Counted from the first letter of the stretch, positions 1-12,830 are shown. The stretch: 64,000 nt of DNA from Trogon surrucura (GCA_020746105.1 CM036620.1:4269803-4333802); one strand, 5' to 3'. Translations and numbers: made by a program. The notes: generated by a model not told the origin, from the letters alone.

Positions 1-700
1 ATTTTCCATTCCTTAAGCTTCTCATCCAATCTCAGGAACCTTGGCCATCAGTCCTGGTCTCATCACTCTCCAACCCAGTGCTGAACACAGATCTCCCTTC
101 TGTATCGAGGATTACCAGCTCCTGGTTTTGCTTCTTTTCCAGTCTCTTCTCTGTCCTTCCCCTGTCTGTTTCTTTCACCCTGTTGAAAGTCTGCTTCTTG
201 CCCCTCTGTGTTCAAATCAGACGTACTCCCCTTTGAGGCTTCCTGGGCCCAGGAAGGAGGTTTTTGGGTTCTGTCAAGGGGCAGCTGTGCTTGGCAGTGC
301 ATCTCAGTCCTGACCAGGGAGAGTGCAGCCTCAGGGTCGGACCCGATGGTGGGAAGAGGACAGTCCCCTTGTTCTCCTGTGTGCTGTCCAGAGACATCCC
401 AGCCTACAGCAGCTTAGACCTGTAATTATGAATAAAATCCTCCTGCCTAAGAGGCTGTTACAGCTGCTAACAGAGTTCCCAGGACTAGTTGTAAAAACCA
501 AGGTGCTCCTAAAGAGCCTACATAAGACTCAGCTTGAATATACTTCAGCAAGTTTGCATGGAAATATGAGAAACTAGAGATGCAAAGATTAGTCTCAAAC
601 CATTTCTAAAGCTTGTAGCGGTGTGGCTTTTCAAGGAAAAGGATGCTAGAATTTTTTGGCATTGACACGTTATTTTTCCCTACTCTCACTCTTCGAAATG

Positions 701-803
701 CTTGAATTATAGAGGTTCATTTGGCTGAAATGCATCTGACATGGCTGGATCATTCGGAGGAAGCAAATAAGAAAAAATCAAAGACTGAAAATTTCAGTTT
801 GAA
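701..803 (+). repeat. Direct duplication, copy 1 (103 bp)
   Basis: This segment recurs at 2794-2896 in the same orientation with five substitutions and no indels (about 95% identity). Similarity stops abruptly on both sides. This copy lies in an open frame (721-903), while copy 2 has a TAG in the matching frame. It is either a local duplication inside the SYNPO2 intron or two copies of a low-copy interspersed repeat that I do not recognise. Confidence 0.85.
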
Positions 804-2793
804 GGATTTGATAAAAAAAAATCATAACAACTGCTTAATTTATCTTTTAGACTGGATATGTTCGGCAACAATAGTGCCACCGTCTTCAAGTTTTACAATA
901 TAATATTTATTTTCTTTGATTTTAGAAAAAAAACGATAGCCTTTATATGAACTTAAAACCTTCTCACTGCTCATACAAAAGAGCAAGGTCAGAAACTAGG
1001 ACCAAATTTGCACTTGTTTTTCAAACGCCTATTCACAAGGCTTCAGCTTCCTCTAAGCTGCATAATACAAAAAGTCCAGCAGGTGGCAGCAAAGTTTGTT
1101 CTTTATAGGAAAGAAACCATACGAAGGAGCGCTAAGGTGCCTATGGGCAAAAAGGTTCTAGCCATTTGCTTTTTACAGGCCTAATTGTATAAGCATTTTA
1201 ATAATCATATATGGATAAAGATTAAATGTTCACGGAGAGCACTCATCTTCTTTCATTCACACAGGTGCAAACTGAGCTGATTTTGAAAGGTGCACAGCAC
1301 TCTTAACGCTTCTTTTCCATGTAGGCGTTCTGCAGCAGTGAAGGCCTAATTCTAGTATCTTACTTTTCCCTTCTACCATTACTTGTCAGCTAAAAAGGAC
1401 TTCATTGCCAAAAGCAGAATTTGTTATAAGGCTTATGTAAGATGTTTGACAGCAGCTGTTTCATTAGTTTGTGTAACAATGACAAAAACGAGATTATTCT
1501 CACCTGATGTAATACCACGGTTATAAACAATCTAAACTTAGAATAAATTAGGTTCCAGTTCCAAAAGCCTTTGTTTTTTTCAAAGCAAGCCCTTGAAAGA
1601 CAGCTGGGATCAGACAGGAACTATGTGATTCTAACCTATTACTAGTCTCAGTGCAGCATAATCACGATTTTTTCCTCTTTGAGAAAGGTACAGAATTGAG
1701 CCAGATTCTTCTATCGGTAGCCTCTTACTTCAAAAATTACTGGTCCGCTCTCCAGGAAAAGCCACACAGCCAAACACAGCATTACAACCCGGAGTTACTA
1801 AGTAAGTGGGATTCTCTCAACTTTTTCCTCAAATTCCTTAAAACCTTTAAGGAATGGACAAAACGTTTCCCAGCCACTTCAGCCTTTTACCAGGTGTATC
1901 ACCTGGAATGATGCTTCCCCTTGAGGATTTTGTCGTCTTACAATCCAAAACGGTAACAGTTAAAACCACACACTGTTCAGCCCTTCCTTGATCTAGGAGA
2001 TTAATCCTTACTTCACCAAATCTAGAGGAAATAGATATGTAATTTCACATTTTAGAATTCTAAAGCTAAAAACCAGCCTATTACCAGAACTGTATCTAAA
2101 TACAAGCTTTTGGGTGGGAAAGCAGAAGAATAGGACTGCTCTGGGAATACCAACACAGGGCAAAATATGCTGAAGAGCTACTGGGTTGTTCTTTGGATAA
2201 CCTGATCTATTCTTCTGCCAGAATGAAGTCTCTCAGATGATGGCTATTAAGATGAAGTCTAGAAACGTCGATAAATATGCAAGATCCAGGAAAAAAAAAT
2301 GCAGAAGGCACTTTGGCAAAGTGAAAGCCAGTGCTTTCAAATAGTACTTTGGCAAAATGGGCAAGGCTTGAAATAACTATTCTTATTCTGTGGTTCTGAG
2401 GCAGAAAAGCAGAGTATTTATCAACTTCTAAGGAAATATTTTCTTCCAGGAAAACTGGCACCATCTCTCACTGGCCAGGTAAATTGTTACAGTTGCTGCA
2501 GGTCACATGGGAGTCGGTAAAGGGAATTCCATTGGGAAAATCTATTATGGACATTTTCATCTAATAGAGCGATCACTGAATAATCCTATTCAGACACAAG
2601 GAAAGCCATCCTTACAAAATGAAACACACTTCACCCCATGAGACAGTATGAACTATCTGGATTCTTACCTATTCATTTTATCCTTAAGCCTGACTAAAGT
2701 TAAAAACAAAACAAAAAATGAATACAAGGAATTTTAGTATAACCAAGATCATGCCCAAGGCACTACTGATGTTCCAGTTTGCTGACTCCGTAT

Positions 2794-2896
2794 CTTGAAT
2801 TATAGAGGTTCATTTGGCTGAAATGCATCTGAAATAGTTGGATCATTCGGAGGAAGTAAATAAGAAAAAATAAAAGACTGAAAATTTCAGTTTGAA
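2794..2896 (+). repeat. Direct duplication, copy 2 (103 bp)
   Basis: Second copy of the 701-803 segment, 2093 bp downstream and gapless. The differences are mostly transitions. The frame open in copy 1 is interrupted here by TAG, which argues against a conserved coding role. Confidence 0.85.
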
Positions 2897-5800
2897 AGGT
2901 TTGACTGAGAAAGAATTGATTGAGAAAGAACGTTCTGGCCAAATACAGACCCATGCTGCACAAAACCTAACAAACCAAGCGGAATCTCATACCAAAATGG
3001 AGAGAAGATTTTTATTTGCCTATGAGACTAAGATCTTCCATATCCACAATATTTCACATTTATTTCTTCCTCCCATGCGGACCAATTCAAAAGATACAGT
3101 AATATTCTCTAGAATATCAGTATTTGAGATTATCCTTTTCCTACAACAATCCTTTACGATTTGATGAATTTATGATTCGCACGGCATTACAGGTGCTGTG
3201 GAGAGAGAAGGTTTGAGTACGAACACTTGTTCACTGAGTTCTTCCAAATCAAGTACATGGGAGATTCTCAAGCCAGTAAAACACCCATCCCCAAATCTGG
3301 TTGCCATAACTCTGAGCTACTTCCTGTACACTCTGTTGTTTGATTCATACAGAGTTTTTTTTCCCTGAGGTCATTTTGGGTCTCTTCTGCCAGTTCTCTT
3401 TCTTTGCCTTATACAATAACAAAGTTATCCATAGAAGAGTTTCCATCATCATAGAATGACGCCTTATTTTCTACTGACTTTGATTTTCTTTTGAATTTGA
3501 TCTACCACCTGCACTAAAAAAATTTAGAACTCGCCATAATATAATTTTGTCTACAGTATTTCTGCTTTTACAAGTTGAACTTCTACTTTCATAACACGGT
3601 AGGATGGCCAGTAGAATGTTAGACAAATAGTGAAATACACTTAATAATTCATCACTCTCAATTAAACTCTGTCAAAGAAAATGAGCTTTATCACGGATGG
3701 CTAGGCCAAAAAGATACTTCTGCAACTTGATGAACTCTGGAGGTTTTCTCCAAACAGGACAGACTAAACAGTATCTTCATCTAACAGTCCTGAAAAGCCA
3801 GATATTTGATGCAATACTTCTTTCAATAGTATAATTTCTCTCTGCATCTCTGGAATCCTACAAAGTATTCAGAGGGCTCAGCACTGAAATCTTCATTAAA
3901 TAAAGGGGAATTTTTCTGTCTACTCAGTACAGACAACATTCTAGAACTCTCCTGAGAGAGTTAACGTGGGTAGACTAATTAGGTGGACTTTTTTGGTCAA
4001 CTTTTTCATCCCTCCGTAAAACCTTATCTTCTTAGTTTCAAGGTTCATGTTATCAGACTAATTTCTAATAGAAATAGTATCTAATTTTGCATACTTACTT
4101 TGTTTTTGCACCTTTTAAACAAACTCTTGCTGATAATTTAAACAAAATGCACTAACCAGGCTTGCTGAATAAGCTCTTTTCTGTGGATTCAGTGATGAAA
4201 GAAATTGCAATAATTTAGAGGAAGGACAAGTATTCTGACTGTCCTGTCTGGGTCTGTCACTCCTTGGCCCCAAGCATAATCTGCTCCCTGGACTCTTATT
4301 TTCCAGGTATGTAAAAGAGACCTCTCCTATCAGGGGAATATACAGAGAAACTTTAATCCGTGCTTGCCAGTATGTTGTTTCATCTATGGGGGGAAAAAAA
4401 TGGTTCTATATTTTCTTTTATTCACTTACCTTCCAACTGGATAGTTCTTGCTTTTTGTATGCTAATATCTTAAGAGTATGCAGCTGGGATCTGCCTATAT
4501 GTGATGATCTGATCAGCCATATTTTAATGTTTAATCATCTGAAGGCTGAAGTGAGGATCCTTAAAAAAAAACCTGATTTGCCCAAAGTGAAGTGTTTTTT
4601 TTCTGGACAGAAGTGGAACCTCATGAAAATTTGACCTAAGTCTGTGGGTGTAGGATGAATATTGCTGGGGAGTTTCCTCTCTGCAACTGCGAACTAGGAA
4701 TAGCTGGTCCTAGCTAAGATGTGAAAGCACAGTCCTGTTACGAAGTATGAGTTGTGAAACTTCTCAAAACTCTCATTCCATAACCACATTATGTCACTCT
4801 ACGCTTTCCTTAAGAGATTCGGACTGAGCATCGACAACTGAAAATAACTAAATCAGTAACCTCTTTCTCAGTTTCCAGCTCTCACATACCAGGGTGATAT
4901 TAAAATATAACTTCAAAGCCTTTGTGAAGCAGGGATCTTTTAAGTTTCTTAAATGCATCAAGATCTTGCAATGGAAGAGCCTACAAAACCTGACATTTCT
5001 ATGTGAATCTTTGCTAGATGAGCTACACCATGTATGATCAGATACCTGTTGGCTGGTATCTAGATCATGCTCACAGTTATTTTAAGTTTTGGAGAGTAAT
5101 TAGGAATGTGACAGAGGTCAATGTTGTTTGAATGGAATTCTATCAAAGCCTCTGGGAAAGGAGTCTGGAATTTCACACTGGATTTCAGAATTAAAGGCAT
5201 TTAAACCTCGGGATATGAATCAATGCATGTAAACCAAAAAGTTTAGGAACCACACATACAGAGACTACTTGGTAAGAACAACGTAACTCGTCCGTGTATC
5301 ACAAAGAACGTGCCTGGCTTGGGGAAAAGGCTGTACCTGTGTCCTCCGCCGCTAAATGACTGCTGCAGCGGAACCTTCTCATGAACAGTTTCTGTTTCAA
5401 AGTGGTGCATGACTAAGAAGATTAGGATTTGTCAAATATGAATGGATTGCTCCTATAAATGGGTCGGAATGTACTGAAATTCTGAGGGCACTGCCTTTTA
5501 AAGAAGCCAGGTTAAGTAGCGTCATGTAAGGGTATTAAGTGAATGACTGCATTAACGCCTTTAATTTGTTTGTGTTCATTTTTGTGCCTAAAATGTGAAA
5601 ACTAGGATAAGTTTACAAATTTTGGAGTAAGAAATGCCTTTCTTAAATGGAGATTGCCAAAGATACATCCTCAGGCAGATGTCCTAGACAGAGCCCGTTA
5701 TAGACAAATTTGGCTGCTAGAAAATCTTGTAAAAACACACAGAACTGTCACAACATGACTTCTTTTTTCATTACTAAGAACGGTCTTTTCAGAACAAGAC

Positions 5801-6117
5801 ACACTAGCTAAGAAGTGGGAAAGATGCACAGTTGCTAACGTAATTGTACCTTCCCAGTAAAAACCTGTCTTGGGTCTATTTACTTTCCTCTAAAATTCCA
5901 TTTGCTCTGTCTTTCTTCCAGTTTCTTCCTCTGCCTCCTTTTTAGTACCTCCTCTCTTGACACTAAATTCAAGTATTAAGGAGTACTCATAGACATAAAA
6001 AGGGATTGCCAGGATGTCATGTGCTTTCAGGGTCTGTTGTTCCAGTTTGGAAGTGAAGAGGCTTCCTTTTTTTGTTGTTTAATGACTGTAACCATATCTG
6101 GCATTTTGTTTCCCTAG

Positions 6118-6672
6118 GAGAGAAGCAGTGGACGCTCGTTATCGCTTCCTGGGAGACCTTCTTCATTCATTTCTCGAGCCACGTCTCCTACTTCTCCTCT
6201 TCTGTTTCAGCCTGCCCCTGACTACTGCAGCAAGCCGGACACAGCAGCCGACAGGCCTGGCAAGAGACTGACTCCCTGGGAAGCAGCGGCCAAGTCCCCT
6301 CTTGGCCTGGTGGATGAAGCTTTCGGGCCCCAAAATATGCAGGAATCCATTGCTGCTAACGTAGTGTCAGCCGCTCGCAGGAAAACACTTCCTGAGCCAC
6401 CAGATGATTGGAAACAAAAAGTTTCTTGCGAGCCTCCAGCCCCAAGTGGTAGGGTAGCCTTATTAGGAGGGAAGCAACCGGGTATGATCTCAGCCCCCAA
6501 AAGCTCCCTGCCTGCCCCAGGCGCTGGCTCCCAGCCGCAGTACGCTTACTGCAGTCAGCGGTCCAGAACAGATCCTGATATAATGTCCGTGGATTCCAGG
6601 TCTGACTATTGCTTGTCAGCAGCTGATTCCAACTACAATCCACAGCCAAGGGGATGGAGGCGTCCAACATGA
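6118..6672 (+). CDS. SYNPO2: Synaptopodin-2 (myopodin), terminal coding exon
   Basis: SYNPO2 is an actin-bundling Z-disc protein of striated and smooth muscle that binds alpha-actinin and filamin C. This exon opens in phase 0 directly after a TTTCCCTAG acceptor, reads 184 codons without interruption and ends in TGA at 6670-6672. The first part is Ser/Pro-rich (SPGRPSSF, TSPTSP). It is followed by TPWEAAAKSPLGLVDEAF, a hallmark of the synaptopodin family. After that come ANVVSAARRK, a PPDDWKQK stretch, SRSDYCLSAAD and the C-terminus NYNPQPRGWRRPT, all in the order I recall from the C-terminus of long SYNPO2 isoforms. The N-terminal PDZ domain and the large central exon lie upstream of the window. 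There is no frameshift. Paralogues SYNPO and SYNPO2L share parts of these motifs, but the C-terminal tail and the MYOZ2 neighbour favour SYNPO2. Confidence 0.92.
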   Translation, partial: ERSSGRSLSLPGRPSSFISRATSPTSPLLFQPAPDYCSKPDTAADRPGKRLTPWEAAAKSPLGLVDEAFGPQNMQESIAANVVSAARRKTLPEPPDDWKQKVSCEPPAPSGRVALLGGKQPGMISAPKSSLPAPGAGSQPQYAYCSQRSRTDPDIMSVDSRSDYCLSAADSNYNPQPRGWRRPT

Positions 6673-7499
6673 GCAGCTGAAGGGCCTGGTCTATTTTCCT
6701 TTCTTCCAGCCTTACAAAGCCTTAGATTTGAGTTGGGGAAGGGAAGTTTCTCGCTGGCCTGACGATCTCTGAACTTAAGGAATGAGGAGGCAAAATTGAA
6801 CGGAGCACAGTTTTCGCATGACGGCAGGGCTAGCGGCCTCTAGAATAGACTCAGTTTTACACCTAACCTACGATTGTTCTGTTCGTCAAAAGGCAAAAAT
6901 ACACATTTCTCGGGGTGAGGGATGAAAGTGGGGCAACCGATGTGCTCAGTACAGAAACCTAGAAAGGATGTAGAAGGAGATAGTACGTGCCTGCAGTTAA
7001 GTTAATGTGAAGTAAAGAAGAAATAAAATAAGGGCATTTTAAAGGCAAGAAAAGTATTTTATAGGATCTTGTAGGTTTTGTGGGTATGTCTGACATCTGA
7101 GTTCCAGATACCAGATATAAACAGACTTGGGAAAGTTCCAGTGGAAGTGGAGTATTTGGAAGCACTGGTTTATTCGCCATATGTTTCCTTTACTGCATTT
7201 CTAAAATGACCTAAGAAAGTAAATGAATGAATATTTTTACTGTGGAAACAGTTAAAATACACGCGTGGTCATGGTAGCTGAATCCCTATAGCATGTAGAT
7301 ATACGCAATCTTATGCAGTCATCCATTTAAGATGGATTTCAAGACAGTTTCGTTGAAATTTATGTACTGTAATTAAACAAATAATCCGAACACCACAGGA
7401 AGAAAGGTGTTATTGAGAGAGTACCATGGTACTTGAACAACAAAAAGGATGAGGAAAACATTTAGAGTGTATTTAAACTGGACTGCAAGTTAATTGTGT

Positions 7500-7505
7500 A
7501 ATAAA
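7500..7505 (+). terminator. SYNPO2: Candidate proximal SYNPO2 poly(A) signal
   Basis: AATAAA about 830 bp after the stop codon, with a short TGTGGA-type GU-rich stretch about 45 bp downstream. Confidence 0.4.
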
Positions 7506-9802
7506 CTATCGAACAAATCGGAGGCTGAACAGCCTTTATTTCTCTGTGGAGTGCACTACTTGCTGAACATCCGCTGCTACAGGGTCTGGTAATCTGACTG
7601 GCTGGGCAGTAATCTGTGGTATCTAGGTAGCTCAGTATTTAGAAAGCTTTTGATTTGTATTCTCAGTTTGGAAGACAGAGCCAGGTTGTTTATCAAGCAC
7701 GATACCTGTTCTACCAAGAAACTGGTACGTGAAAGCGAGTTTACGACACGTGTTACACAGTATGAGCCTAGTACAAGGAGCAAATATTTGGATGGTTGGC
7801 TACAATTAAAACTATCTTGGCGGATCTGAAGAGATGGTAAAGAGTTTTGGCTGGTGATACCTATCTTGCGCTTACAGCTTATTTAAACCATAGAAACATG
7901 TGGCTAAAATTTTAAGTATTCCAAGCTTATTGGGTAGTTTAGAAGTTGTTAAAGCATAAAGGGAGGACCCCAAGTTTTACAAACTGCTCTGCATCCTCCT
8001 CATTTTGTGGGGCATTCTTCAAGGATCTGTCAAGCAGAGTCAACTAAAATTACTGCAGAAGCCCTGTCAGCCATCCTTAGTTTCAGTAAGGTTGTCAGCT
8101 GTGAGTAAAGTGATTAGATTAGAAGGAACTAAAACACACATGAAGTAAAAAAAAAAGGTCACAGAACAGTCCCATCTGCAAAGAATTTCCCATTATAGCG
8201 ATTGTAAAATATAATTGGTATAAAAGAAAGAGGAAAATTAAACCCAAGGTCGGTTGAGCTGGAACTGCCCATAAGAGCAAATAATTACATGAAAAATATA
8301 CCCTTAACGAGTTTAACTTGGCAGTAATTCTCTAGTCAAACAGAAGTCTCCCTGAAATCAACTGATCCTTTTGACCGAGCAGGAAATGAAGACACGGGAG
8401 GGGTAAACTTTTAAACTAGGATCATACTGCTATAACATTGTACAAATTTATTTTATTTGCAAAGAAGAAACAATTTAGGAACAAGGCTGCCTGAAAATGA
8501 GCTTTGCACCTTACAGTAATACATGTATATAATTGGAGTAAATTTTCCGGGCACGCAGGCAAAAATACATTTTTTTTCTGCAGAGTCCCATAATGTCCCA
8601 TTTTATCACAACTGGGAATATTCCCACTGAAACCAGCTGGACTGTGGCAGTCCCATCAGCCTTAACAGCTTGTCCTTGAATCCAGGCCTATCTCCCCAGA
8701 AGTACATGTCAAGTTTTCACTTAATTTCAGTGAAATTATAAGTCCAAGTCACGAAAGCCTTCACTATTCAATAAATACTAGTGCATGTGTGCTTCACAAG
8801 GTCTGCATTCTGAAAATTACATAACGCTCACATGTTTTGCTGAATTGTGGTCCATATCACCACAACAAAATGATTCCCTGTATCCACGTCAAGTTCAGGT
8901 TTCTGTTTCAACTCTATACGTTACACTGTTAAACAGGGAACCTGATTAAGGAGTTTGCAGGAAGGCATATTTTTACCTAATACAATTATTTTAATTCTCA
9001 GAATCAGGTATCTAAGTCTAGAATTCTCATTGAGGCTAATGCTGTGAATTCGAAAGTCATACATCTCTCAGATGGAAACATGCGTAATTTTTAAGGTACA
9101 GGTAATCAGAAGTTGCCAAAAGTACTTTTTAATTTTGGTATTACAAAAAAAAATCAAAAAATACAAATGATATTAAATGGGATTTAACGCTGTGATCACA
9201 CAGCAATACAGAAACACGTATGCTAGGATAAAGCTCTAACAGCCCCCTCCCCAAATACGCAGCAAAATGAAAGAACGACAGAATCAGAGAGTTTCAGACA
9301 GAAATTTTCTGTCTCTGTCCAAAGAAAAACAAAGTGTAGCCTTATAACTTTCTTTTATTCAGAAGAAGGAATTCATCCTTAAGTACTTCTATGAACATGA
9401 GAATTACTGACACCGAGTTTCATGTGGCTTTGTACCTGATCATCGATTAACATGGGTGTTTAATATGGTCTCCTACAGATTTCCTTTTTTTCCTCCTGCT
9501 GAGGATTTACCAGCTCTCTTTCCACACGGATTCCCTCTTACCTAGTAAGGACCGAGTTCACACTGCAGCATTTCCCTCAATGGCAATGCTGGTAAGCGTG
9601 TCCATCCTCCACCCAGCCAGCTATTTTCACCCAGCCCGTGGGCAACGGATTGTCTTTGAGATCTGTTCCACTGCCAGAGAGAAACGAAACAAATAAACAT
9701 CTTTGAAGTTATTAGTGGGACGACCGATTTACACACGGGCGTGCAGACAGAGCATAGCCTTGTTTACAAGGGAAATCAAGCTAAATTCAGACCGAGACAA
9801 TG

Positions 9803-9830
9803 TATGGATTTCAATGGGCAGAGCAGGCCC
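9803..9830. repeat. Degenerate copy of a short ancient repeat (TTCAATGGG family)
   Basis: The segment (GGATTTCAATGGGCAGAGCA then GGCCC) resembles the widespread reptile/bird repeat with the core TTGACTTCAATGGGAGC. I do not recall its formal name. Similar remnants occur at 12831-12868, 20736-20785 and 35115-35170. Confidence 0.3.
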
Positions 9831-10370
9831 CGACCACTATAAGAAATATTAATGCATACAGAGCTTTATGAAGAATCACACCGCATTTTTCACTTTGAGT
9901 TCTTCACCCCATTCCTCCACTAGCAAAGCATCTTTCTGTGAAATTGTTGTGACTGTTGTGCGTGAATTCTGAATATATTAATGCAAGTATTTCTTACATT
10001 TGTTGTTTGAATGCACAGATCTGATCAGTAAACGTGAGGAAAAAATATCCTGTTATTTTAAATACGTTGGTTTTGTCCTCACCCTCAGAGGTGTCTCTGT
10101 TAATAGGCAGAGTATTTGACGACACAATATAACTGAAAATTTAGTTTCTTTAGCTATGTTAGATGATGATGTTCACAACTCCTGTTCATCATTTGTTTTC
10201 ATTTTGGTTTGCTTTAACACAACCAAATAATCTATTCACATTGCATTTCTGCCTCGTAGCAAAAGACTGTATTATCTTTATAAAAGGCTTTTCACTTCTA
10301 AAGACTTTTTGCTCACTGCAAAGGACACTTTATTTGAGAGTGCATGCCAGAGATGTAAATTGTATCGTTT

Positions 10371-10376
10371 AATAAA
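10371..10376 (+). terminator. SYNPO2: Candidate distal SYNPO2 poly(A) signal
   Basis: AATAAA followed about 50 bp later by a TG/T-rich run (TGTCTGTTTGTTT), the usual downstream-element pattern. It would give a 3' UTR of about 3.7 kb. Confidence 0.4.
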
Positions 10377-10500
10377 GTGATTTGACCAGTCAGATGAGAA
10401 ACACAATTTTGTTTTCTCTAAATTCTTGTCTGTTTGTTTAAATAATCTGAACCCAAGTAAAGCCTAATCTCTTTTTTTTTCTGTACCATTTTTAGATTCA

Positions 10501-10583
10501 CTGACTTTGCCTGACGGTGACCTCATGCTGATATGAGCTTCTAGAAGCTCAAATCAACATCAGGTCAAACGGCAACTTGTCAG
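10501..10583 (+). other. 83-nt imperfect inverted repeat / hairpin (pre-miRNA-like)
   Basis: The arms 10501-10542 and 10543-10583 fold back on each other. The centre is a perfect 16-bp palindrome (10535-10550, GAGCTTCTAGAAGCTC). The next 17 positions outward (10518-10534 with 10551-10567) pair except for three single mismatches. Beyond a 6/3 internal loop there are two further 5-bp helices (10507-10511 with 10571-10575, and 10501-10505 with 10579-10583). Length, loop size and mismatch spacing resemble a pre-miRNA. A palindromic MITE would look similar. I do not recognise a known miRNA in either arm. Confidence 0.6.
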
Positions 10584-12830
10584 CTTCAGTAGAATTTCAT
10601 TTTGCTACTGACTAAGCAGAGGAAGGATATGCAGTGAAGCACAATCTACTCAGGTAAAATAATATGGTCGGAGCAGTTTTTATTATTTGAATGCTTCCAT
10701 CCTCACTGTAAAAGCCTGCAACTAACATCTACTGACTATCATTACTTGTCTACCTTACATGTATCTAAGCCTCTGTTTAGTTCCTGTAGGTTTGTTCATA
10801 AGGGCTGCATTGCTGTAGCCTCCTGTTGTTTATTCAAACACACTATTTAAAGAAGAAATAAATATTGATGATAATCTGTGAAGTCAGTCTTTACACTGTT
10901 CAGGCTCTTTGGGTGAATAGTTCTTAAGGAAATAACGACGGCATGCACAATCTGTCTGTGAAAAGCCAAATCAGATTTTCACTACATACACGAAATGAAT
11001 TGCAAAGCAGGTTTTGCATTTGCAAAGCAAGCAGGATTCTGCCCCCAACACAAGAAAAACGACTGATGCATGTAAAACCTGGGGAACCGATAAGGCTTGA
11101 CGATAGCATTTTAAGAGCTTTGCTTTACAAAGGGTTTACAAGTTGTAACACACTCAGTATCACTCCTCGTCATGGTTACATTTTCATTCTTCTGTGGTAA
11201 ATTCTTAAATACATCATAAAGAAAGCAAGTGTAAGCCAGATTCACAGTTTAATGTAATTCCCTCGACTGGAGTAATTTGCAACAGATTAAAAATCTCACT
11301 ACACAGGTGAACAGTCATGGGGTTTGTGGGGTGTTTTACACTCCACAGAAAGCACTTAGGGTTTCTTGGAACGCCCTAGATTTTCTGGCGCATTCATCAA
11401 CATTTAAGAGCATTTAAAATGACAACAGTGTGGCAGACAGCTCCATTGCTGAATGGGAGTCTCGCGAAATGAATATTTGATGTGATGAGTACTTTTAAGT
11501 CTAGAAAGAAAGGCTTATGTTTCCAGGCCGGTATTCAGTTTTCATCAGATTGAACAGCAGTGCTTTTACGCTGCTCACTGGATATATTACGGGATTTTAA
11601 AAAGAAGATTTGTGTTGCTGCTGAGTCAGAAACAGACATGTTTGGTGTTTGTTCCTACATTTTCAATCCTAGAAAACAGACTGAAGTATAGTATATTCAA
11701 AAGAAAATGACCTCCGGAGCGTTTGTGTGCACGCACACCTAACATTAATAGATGTTAATGGAGAACCAGGAGAACATACTGTGCTGCAGCGCAGTCCCGA
11801 AACAGCTGGAAGATTATAATATAAGTGACACACATATAGCAAAGAAGGTGTTGATAAACCCCTGGCTATTAATAATACCTAGATCTACTTTCATCTTGAA
11901 AATAGATCAAAACCTGAGGATAATTTTGCCTAAATAGTGCAGAGGCCCATGACTTATTTTTGCCCTACAAATAAAGAAACTTAAGGAAAGATATGTTAAT
12001 TGATGGAAAATAAATTTGTACGTTGTAAACAATAATTTTAAGCAGGCTATAGACAAGAAGAATTTGCCCAAGGCAAAAAATGGAAAATAAGAAGCTTTAT
12101 GGCATTAGGAATCAGAGTAACAGAGGCATCGGTATCTTTTCCCAGCATGGACAACCTCACAGGACTATGGCAGTTATAAGGCAATTGCCACTTTTCGATA
12201 TTATTAAAAATTAACTTTTTTTTTTTAAATGTGAATCAATGTAAAGTAGCATATGCTCAACTATATGATATTTCTAATTATTTTTTTTCTAACAGAAAAG
12301 CTTAGAAGCATAAACAGCACATAGAATTTTTGATCAGGTGCTCATTGGCTACTCTGATATTCAGCTCTGTTCAAGATAGTTAATATCTACAGTTAAATGC
12401 AAATCTCTTGCCTATTAAATAGTTTGTGTATCAGGGCATAGAGCTTACACTGAAGCTCTCTGATGTATTACTTGCATGCAGAAAAGAATAGTCTCAGATG
12501 CCATTTTTTTAAAAAGATGAGAAACAAATAGGTAACTTTTCTAGTTGCCAAGTAATTCCCCACTGTGGATGAACATAATTTGATGTCTTATGTGAAAGTT
12601 CAAAACTATGTTCTCCACTATTTCTGTGGAGTTCTCCAGCATTCTTTACTTCTTCTGGTAGTTTAAAACTCCAAGAGATTTTCTCCATGGTAGTAAAATA
12701 AAATAAAAGGATCAGTGTAGAAATGAATAACTCTCCCTATTGAATCAGCATGCTTTAAGATAAAAACCGAGTTCAAAGAAACACCAAGAGCAGAACAACA
12801 AGGCAATAAAAATCCTTTGACCACATGCAG

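Larger units (their letters stand above)
1..6117 (+). other. SYNPO2: SYNPO2 last intron (3' part)
   Basis: No coding exon is recognisable. The stretch ends in a pyrimidine-rich acceptor with the AG at 6116-6117, just before the SYNPO2 terminal exon, so it is read as the last SYNPO2 intron; its 5' end lies outside the window. It contains an 18-bp perfect palindrome (239-256), a paired E-box palindrome (1890-1906) and a 103-bp direct duplication (701-803 and 2794-2896). Short open frames in it have no recognised similarity and look like chance. Confidence 0.7.
6673..10390 (+). other. SYNPO2: SYNPO2 3' UTR (probable extent)
   Basis: Non-coding, AT-rich sequence after the stop codon. Candidate poly(A) signals (AATAAA) lie at 7500-7505, followed by TGTG-containing sequence, at 8770-8775, and at 10371-10376, followed by TG/T-rich sequence near 10426. 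The distal one sets the outer limit used here, and shorter 3' UTRs are equally possible. The sequence alone does not prove transcription of the whole stretch. Confidence 0.45.

Noticed and set aside
4540-4640. Possible MIR remnant (TGATTTGCCCAAAG followed by a GTGGAACC-like block)
   Set aside because: Only one short block resembles MIR; too weak to call.
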